A DNA stretch of 64,000 nt from JACVRW01 sp963821275 (lineage in GTDB: Bacteria; Actinomycetota; Thermoleophilia; Solirubrobacterales; Thermoleophilaceae), in assembly GCA_963821275.1 (NCBI GenBank), contig CAWGDF010000014.1, forward strand, positions 1 through 64,000, written 5' to 3'. Below, piece after piece: positions 59,031 to 64,000 of the stretch. Below the pieces are notes generated by a model. That model was given only the letters and a program-made list of their open reading frames with translations, did no database searches and was not told where the DNA came from. The position numbers and the translations under genes were made by a program. Position 1 is the first letter of the stretch, and each line of letters starts with the position of its first letter.

Positions 59031-59612
59031 ATGAGCGTCCCCCACGCCCTCCTTGCTCTGCTCAGTGACCGACCGAAATACGGCTTGCGGCTGCAGAACG
59101 AGTTCGAGTCCCGCACCGGCCAGGTCTGGCCGCTCAACGTCGGGCAGGTCTACACGACCCTTCAGCGCCTCGAGCGGGACGGACTCGTCGAAACCGACGA
59201 CGGGGAGAGGGAGCGCTCACGCAAGCGCTACAGGATCACGTCCACGGGCGAGCGCGAGCTGGCCGAGTGGCTTCGCACCCCGCCCGACCTCGTGCCGCCC
59301 CCGCGCGACGAGCTCGTGATCAAGGTGCTGGTTGCCCTGCAGGTCCCGGGGATCGACATCCATGAGCTCCTGCAGGTACACCGCCGGCACGTGATCGAGA
59401 TCATGCAGCGCTACACGCAGGTCAAGGCGGGGGCGGGGGAGGAGGACCTGGCGGTGGCACTCGTCGCCGACGCCGAGCTCTTCCGCCTCGAAGCGATCAT
59501 CCGTTGGCTCGATGCCGCCGACGTGCGCCTGAAGCAGCAGCCGACCCTCGCACCGGCCGCAGAGGCCGACGTGCCACTCGAACCAACTGATCCGATGGAG
59601 GTCTCGCAATGA
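59031..59612 (+). CDS. PadR-family transcriptional regulator
   Basis: This encodes 193 residues; the ATG follows GGAG by six bases. The winged helix is 'ALLALLSDRPKYGLRLQNEFESRTGQVWPLNVGQVYTTLQRLERDGLVE', with the wing in 'RKRYRITSTGERELAEWL', and the C-terminal half is a PadR-like dimerisation coiled coil. It overlaps the ABC ATPase gene by 4 bp, so it is the first gene of the operon and likely represses it until a drug-like ligand binds. Confidence 0.93.
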   Translation: MSVPHALLALLSDRPKYGLRLQNEFESRTGQVWPLNVGQVYTTLQRLERDGLVETDDGERERSRKRYRITSTGERELAEWLRTPPDLVPPPRDELVIKVLVALQVPGIDIHELLQVHRRHVIEIMQRYTQVKAGAGEEDLAVALVADAELFRLEAIIRWLDAADVRLKQQPTLAPAAEADVPLEPTDPMEVSQ

Positions 59613-60325
59613 CCAGCGCGCTCGAACTGCGCGAGGTATCGAAGGTCTACGGCTCCGGGCCGACGGAGGTGCGCGCGCTGTGCGACGTCGACCTGTCGGT
59701 CGAGCGCGGCGAGCTGGTCGCGATCATGGGGCCGAGCGGCTCCGGCAAGAGCACGCTCTTGACGATCGCGGGGAGCCTCGAGGAGGCGACGAGCGGCCAG
59801 GTGCTCGTCGACGGCGTCGACCTCGCGAGCATCTCGCGCTCCGATCGGGCGCGAATGCGACGCCGTTCGATCGGCTATGTCTTCCAGGACTTCAACCTGC
59901 TCGCGGGGCTGACGGCGGTCGAGAACGTGACCCTGCCCCTCGAGCTCGACGGCATAGGCGCCAAGGCAGCACGTGCGACGGGACTCGAGGCGATGGAGCA
60001 GCTCGACATCGCAGACCACGCCGATCGCTACGCCGACGAGCTGTCAGGCGGCGAGCGGCAGCGGGTTGCGATCACGCGGGCGATCGTCGGCGAGCGCGGA
60101 TTGCTGCTCGCCGACGAGCCCACCGGCGCCCTCGACTCCGTGAACGGCGAGGCAGTCATGCGCCTGCTACGGGCCGCGACGCGGAGGGGGGTCGCGGGTG
60201 TCGTCGTAACCCACGAGGCGCACCTCGCATCGTGGGCCGACCGCGTTGTCTTCCTTCGCGACGGCCATGTGGTCGACCAGACGGTCGCGCCGCCCGGCCC
60301 GGAGTCGCTCCTGGCGGCCCGGTGA
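59609..60325 (+). CDS. ABC transporter ATP-binding protein (MacB/LolD-type)
   Basis: This encodes 238 residues with Walker A 'GPSGSGKST', Q-loop 'YVFQDFNLLAGLTAVENV', signature 'LSGGERQRVAI', Walker B 'GLLLADEPTGALDS' and the switch His in 'VVVTHEAHLA'. The Q-loop and 'PTGALDS' wording are typical of the LolD/MacB export subfamily. It pairs with the FtsX-like permease that begins 7 bp later. Confidence 0.95.
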   Translation: MTSALELREVSKVYGSGPTEVRALCDVDLSVERGELVAIMGPSGSGKSTLLTIAGSLEEATSGQVLVDGVDLASISRSDRARMRRRSIGYVFQDFNLLAGLTAVENVTLPLELDGIGAKAARATGLEAMEQLDIADHADRYADELSGGERQRVAITRAIVGERGLLLADEPTGALDSVNGEAVMRLLRAATRRGVAGVVVTHEAHLASWADRVVFLRDGHVVDQTVAPPGPESLLAAR

Positions 60326-60331
60326 GCGGCG

Positions 60332-62893
60332 ATGACGGCGCTTGCTCACCGCTCCACGCTGCCACGGCCGGCGAACGGCGGCGTTGCCGCCCGCCGCGCG
60401 GTCGTCAGGTGGGCCCTGCGCATGTTCCGCCGCGAGTGGCGCCAGCAGATCCTGGTCATCGCACTCCTCATCGTCGCGTCCGGGGCCGCGATCGCCAGCG
60501 TCACAGTCGCCTACAACTCGGGTGCCGCGGAGGATGCCGAGCTCGGCTCGGCCAATCATCTGCTCAGGTTCGACGGTAACGATCCAGACAAGCTGGCGGC
60601 CGGCCTCGCCGCCACCCGGGAACGGTTCGGGACAATCGACGTCATCGGTCATCGCTCGGTGCCCGTGCCCGGCAGCGTCGACCCGGTGGAGTTCCGCGCC
60701 CAGGATCCGCACGGACCCTACGGGGGCGCACGGCTTGCGCTCCTCCGGGGCGGCTACCCGGCAGGCCCCAACCAGGTTGCCGTCACCGACCGCGTGGCCA
60801 CGCTGCTCGGACTCGAGATCGGAGAGACTCTTGCCCTCGACGGTCGGCGCCGGACCGTCGCCGGCACCGTCGAGAACCCACGTGACCTGAGCGACGAGTT
60901 CGCCCTCGTCTCCCCGTCGTCCGCGGGAGCACCGGACCAGGTCACGGTCCTGGTCGACGCCGGCGCCGACTCGGTCGACGCCTTCACGGCTGGGCCCGCC
61001 GGCAGCGCCCGGTCCGCCCTGGTGGGGTCCGAGGTTCGGCAGAGCAACCGCGGGGCAGACGCGCTCGCGATGTTCTCGGTGGCCACGGTCTTCCTGCTCC
61101 TGGCCACGCTGGTTGCCGCCGCCGGCTTTGCCGTCATCGCGCAGCGACGGCTCCGCCAGCTCGGCGCGCTCGCGGCGATCGGCGCGACCCAGAAGCACCT
61201 CCGGCTAGTGCTGCTGACAAACGGCGCGGTCGTCGGCGCGATCGGCGCATTGATCGGGGCGATCCTGGGTCTCGCGATCTGGCTTGTGCTCGTCCCGACG
61301 CTGGAGCCCGCGCTCGGCCATCGCATCGACCCGCTGGGCCTGCCCTGGAGCCTGCTGGTGGCGATCGTCCTCGTCGCCGTCCTCGGGGCAACCGCTGCCG
61401 CCTGGTGGCCGGGGCGTGCCGTCGCCCGCATCCCCGTCACGCTCGCCCTCTCGGCGCGGCCGCCCAGGCCGAAAGCAACACACCACTCGACGATCCTCGC
61501 CGCGGTGTTGATCGCCGCGGGAATCGCCAGCCTCTCGCTCTCGGGCCGGGACAGCCAGCCTCTGATCATCGCCGGGATCCTGGCGACGATCGTCGGCACC
61601 CTGCTCCTGGGTCCATTGGCCATCCGCCTCTTCGCCCGCGTTGCGCGGCACACCCCAATCGCTCCGCGCCTGGCGCTGCGAGACCTCGCCCGCTATCAGG
61701 CCCGCTCCGGGGCCGCACTCGCCGCGATCACCCTCGCCCTCGGGATCGCAGCAGCGGTCGTGATCGTCGCGGCGGCCGAGGAGAAGAAGTCGGCCGCCGA
61801 ACCGGCCAATCTGTCAAACAGGCAGATCCGCGTGTACACCGGAGCGACGGAGGGTGCGGACTTCATCCCGATCCAGACGCCCGCCGAGCTCGAACGTGTG
61901 GCCGGTGGCGTCCGCGAGCTCGTGGCAGCTCTCGACGACGCGGCGGTTACCCCACTCCGCAGCGCGTTCCACGTGGGCTTTCCTCCCGGAGTGATCGACG
62001 GCGTCCGAGGCCGTGACGCGGAAGTGCTCCGACGGAAGATCGATGACCCCGAGAGCCAGCGCGGGCCGATGTTCTGCCTAGACAAGCGACGCTGCTGGGT
62101 CACCGAATCGCGCCTCTACGTCGCCACGCCCGCCCTGCTCAGGTACGCCGGAGTCGACCCCGCCGCGGTCGATCCGAGCTCGGACTTCCTGGCCGACCGG
62201 TCCGTCCCGACCGACGAGCTCGTCACGGTCAGGCTGGACCTGACGACCGGAAAACCAAAGGTGACCGAACGTCCCGTCACGAACGTCCAGAGGATCGAGA
62301 GCCGGAAGCTCTTCGGATCTCCGGAGTCGGAACGCCTTGCGCCGACCTCTTTCATCACGCTCGACGGTCTTCGCCGCCGCGGCTGGAGACAGATCCCGTC
62401 CGGCTGGCTCGTAGAGTCGGATCGGCCTCTCACGAGTGAGCAGATCGCGGATGCCCGCGAGCTCGCAGCCGACGCCGGCCTGACGATCGAGGTACAGCGC
62501 GAGTCCACCTCCCAAGCGAAGCTCAGCGCAATCGCAACCGCCGCAGGCGCCCTCCTGGCCCTCGCGATCCTGGCAATGACCGTCGGGCTGATCCGCAGCG
62601 AGACCGCGGGCGACCTCCGCACCCTGACCGCGGCCGGAGCCACGAGCAGGGTCCGCCGAACGCTGACGGCTGCCACCGCCGGCGGGCTCGCACTACTGGG
62701 CGCGCTCCTCGGCGTTGCCGGCGCCTATGTCGTTGTCATGGCGACGTACCTCGACGATCTCGGCTACCTCAGTCGGATACCGGTGCTCTATCTCGTCCTC
62801 ATGGTCGTTGGCATCCCGTGGGCGGCCATCGCGGCCGGTTGGTTGCTCGCCGGCCGCGAGCCGCCCGCCATAGCCAGGCCCGCCATCGAGTGA
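60332..62893 (+). CDS. FtsX-like ABC permease
   Basis: This encodes 853 residues. An N-terminal transmembrane helix ('ILVIALLIVASGAAIASVTVAY') precedes an extracytoplasmic MacB-like domain, then a first FtsX permease unit at about 250-370 ('LLLATLVAAAGFAVIAQRRLRQLGALAAIGATQKHL') and a pair of helices. After a large external insert comes a second FtsX unit near the C-terminus ('LLALAILAMTVGLIRSETAGDLRTLTAAGATSRVRR'). It probably exports lipids or lipophilic antibiotics with the adjacent ATPase. Confidence 0.92.
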   Translation: MTALAHRSTLPRPANGGVAARRAVVRWALRMFRREWRQQILVIALLIVASGAAIASVTVAYNSGAAEDAELGSANHLLRFDGNDPDKLAAGLAATRERFGTIDVIGHRSVPVPGSVDPVEFRAQDPHGPYGGARLALLRGGYPAGPNQVAVTDRVATLLGLEIGETLALDGRRRTVAGTVENPRDLSDEFALVSPSSAGAPDQVTVLVDAGADSVDAFTAGPAGSARSALVGSEVRQSNRGADALAMFSVATVFLLLATLVAAAGFAVIAQRRLRQLGALAAIGATQKHLRLVLLTNGAVVGAIGALIGAILGLAIWLVLVPTLEPALGHRIDPLGLPWSLLVAIVLVAVLGATAAAWWPGRAVARIPVTLALSARPPRPKATHHSTILAAVLIAAGIASLSLSGRDSQPLIIAGILATIVGTLLLGPLAIRLFARVARHTPIAPRLALRDLARYQARSGAALAAITLALGIAAAVVIVAAAEEKKSAAEPANLSNRQIRVYTGATEGADFIPIQTPAELERVAGGVRELVAALDDAAVTPLRSAFHVGFPPGVIDGVRGRDAEVLRRKIDDPESQRGPMFCLDKRRCWVTESRLYVATPALLRYAGVDPAAVDPSSDFLADRSVPTDELVTVRLDLTTGKPKVTERPVTNVQRIESRKLFGSPESERLAPTSFITLDGLRRRGWRQIPSGWLVESDRPLTSEQIADARELAADAGLTIEVQRESTSQAKLSAIATAAGALLALAILAMTVGLIRSETAGDLRTLTAAGATSRVRRTLTAATAGGLALLGALLGVAGAYVVVMATYLDDLGYLSRIPVLYLVLMVVGIPWAAIAAGWLLAGREPPAIARPAIE

Positions 62894-63162
62894 CCATTTG
62901 AACTCCTCCCCACATGGCCGGCCTTGCGTAGGGCCCGCAGACGCAGCGTTAAGGACTCGGCGTGTGAGCCAAGCGGCCTGAGCCCGCTCCCGAAACCTGC
63001 GGTACTGGGTGGGCGCCCGGCGCTGTTTCGAGGAGGCCGTTGCCCTGCTCGGGGCGTCACCCCTCGCTTTACCAGCCGCTCCGGGATAGGTTGGACCGGG
63101 AGGGGGATTTTGGACTCGTCAGGGGGCCTCGGAAAGCGAGCGGCAATGGCCGCGCCAGATGG

Positions 63163-64000
63163 GTGTTTCCCGCGAAGGTTGCCGTGGTCGCGGCCGCGTA
63201 CTACGGGTCGGCGAAGCTCGGGCTCGGCCTTGCGTTCGAGAGCACCAGCGTTACGGCGGTCTGGCCGCCGACGGGGATCGCGCTGGCGGCGGTGGTCGTG
63301 TGGGGCTACCGAATCTGGCCCGGTGTCGCGCTCGGTGCTCTGCTGGCGAACGGATGGACCGGCGTCCCACTCCTCGCGGTGCTCGGGATAACGGCGGGGA
63401 ATACGCTGGAGGCGCTGGTCGGCGCCTATCTCCTTCGCCGGGTGGGGGACTTTCGGCCCTCGCTCGAGCGGGTCCGCGACGTAATCGCCCTGGTGGTGCT
63501 CGCGGGCATGCTCAGCACGACGATCAGCGCGACGATCGGCGTGACCAGCCTGCTTGCGGCGAACGAGATCTCGGGCAACCAGTTCGGCTCGGTGTGGCGG
63601 ACGTGGTGGCTCGGAGACCTCGGTGGCGACCTGATCGTCGCGCCGGTCCTATTGGTCGCAGCCACCCACTGGCCCTTCAAGCGGGCGCCCGGCCGCCCAC
63701 TCGAGGCCGTCGGCCTGGCCGCCGTGCTGGTCGTCACCAGCCTGCTCGCCTTCTCGACGAGCACGCCGCTGTTCTACATGATCTTCCCGCCCCTGATCTG
63801 GGCTTCGCTCCGGTTCTGGCAGCCGGCTGCCGCTGTCACCAGCCTCCTCATAGCGGGCGTCGCGATCCCTTTCACCGAGGCTGACCTGGGCCCCTTCGCC
63901 GGGAACTCACCGGACGAGCGCCTGCTGCTCGCGCAGACGTTCGTCGGGGTTGCCAGCGTCACCGCGCTGGTGCTGGCCGCCGTGATCACCGAACGCAGAA
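63163..64000 (+). CDS. MASE1-domain sensor protein, cut by the window end
   Basis: A frame open to the last base encodes the MASE1 membrane sensor: 'AAYYGSAKLGLGLAFESTSVTAVWPPTGIALAAVVVWGYRIWPGVALGALLANGW' with about eight helices. MASE1 is usually joined to a histidine kinase or diguanylate cyclase output domain, which would lie beyond the window. A GTG at 63163 is the preferred start. The 62894-63162 stretch upstream holds no supported feature. Confidence 0.82.
   Translation, partial: MFPAKVAVVAAAYYGSAKLGLGLAFESTSVTAVWPPTGIALAAVVVWGYRIWPGVALGALLANGWTGVPLLAVLGITAGNTLEALVGAYLLRRVGDFRPSLERVRDVIALVVLAGMLSTTISATIGVTSLLAANEISGNQFGSVWRTWWLGDLGGDLIVAPVLLVAATHWPFKRAPGRPLEAVGLAAVLVVTSLLAFSTSTPLFYMIFPPLIWASLRFWQPAAAVTSLLIAGVAIPFTEADLGPFAGNSPDERLLLAQTFVGVASVTALVLAAVITERR

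Overview
The window is GC-rich actinobacterial DNA. Gene starts are often GTG or TTG, third codon positions are strongly GC, and the content (secreted proteins with Arg-rich C-termini, a Streptomyces-like gas-vesicle locus, TatA/TatC, PadR and MASE1 proteins) suggests class Thermoleophilia (Solirubrobacterales-like). The lineage is inferred; there is no rRNA gene here. No complete tRNA, no CRISPR array and no insertion sequence were seen.

Region 1 (0-20.3 kb) is a surface-polysaccharide and acyl-transfer region. It holds a beta-helix lipoprotein and a tight trio of acyl carrier protein, PLP-dependent decarboxylase and AMP-forming ligase, which resembles the trio associated with exosortase A. 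It also has an Alg14/Alg13-type glycosyltransferase, two Gfo/Idh/MocA oxidoreductases, an acyltransferase, a GT2 glycosyltransferase, a deacetylase and a sugar epimerase. A HEAT-repeat protein with a long low-complexity tail, a pseudokinase-like membrane protein, a metallo-beta-lactamase-fold protein, a Wzz-like protein and a phosphomannomutase follow.

Region 2 (20.5-39 kb) mixes secreted and central-metabolic genes. A secreted sugar dehydrogenase-like protein carries two LamG domains encoded by an apparently perfect 620-bp direct repeat. An LLM-family flavin oxidoreductase, a frameshifted GH13 glucosidase and CorA follow. A SAM-I riboswitch with terminator then precedes a threonine-synthase-like enzyme and a ubiquitin-like sulfur carrier ending in Gly-Gly, an arrangement that hints at thiocarboxylate-based sulfur metabolism. 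Four secreted proteins at 31.4-39 kb share an Arg-rich, Cys-containing C-terminal module. Several of these are broken by single-base indels, which are either assembly errors or recent decay.

Region 3 (39-45.7 kb) has tatC and tatA divergent from two exported ferritin-like proteins, then dimethylargininase, nitrilase, SnoaL, epimerase and TetR genes. A tRNA 3'-half fragment lies in the convergent overlap of the nitrilase and SnoaL genes.

Region 4 (45.8-58.7 kb) looks like an osmotic/stress and gas-vesicle island. An ECF sigma factor operon with an MscS-like channel, a second channel-like protein, a 43-aa membrane peptide and a CsbD-like peptide lead into a gas-vesicle operon. That operon has a candidate SigB/SigF-type promoter and runs SRPBCC, accessory proteins, three tiny ORFs, an acidic-repeat protein, then gvpA-F-G-O-J-L-S-F/L-K. 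No gvpN or gvpC is present, but a small coiled-coil protein with 18-residue repeats sits just downstream.

Region 5 (58.9-64 kb) is a PadR-ABC-FtsX permease operon with a recognisable promoter/operator, and a MASE1 sensor gene cut by the window end.
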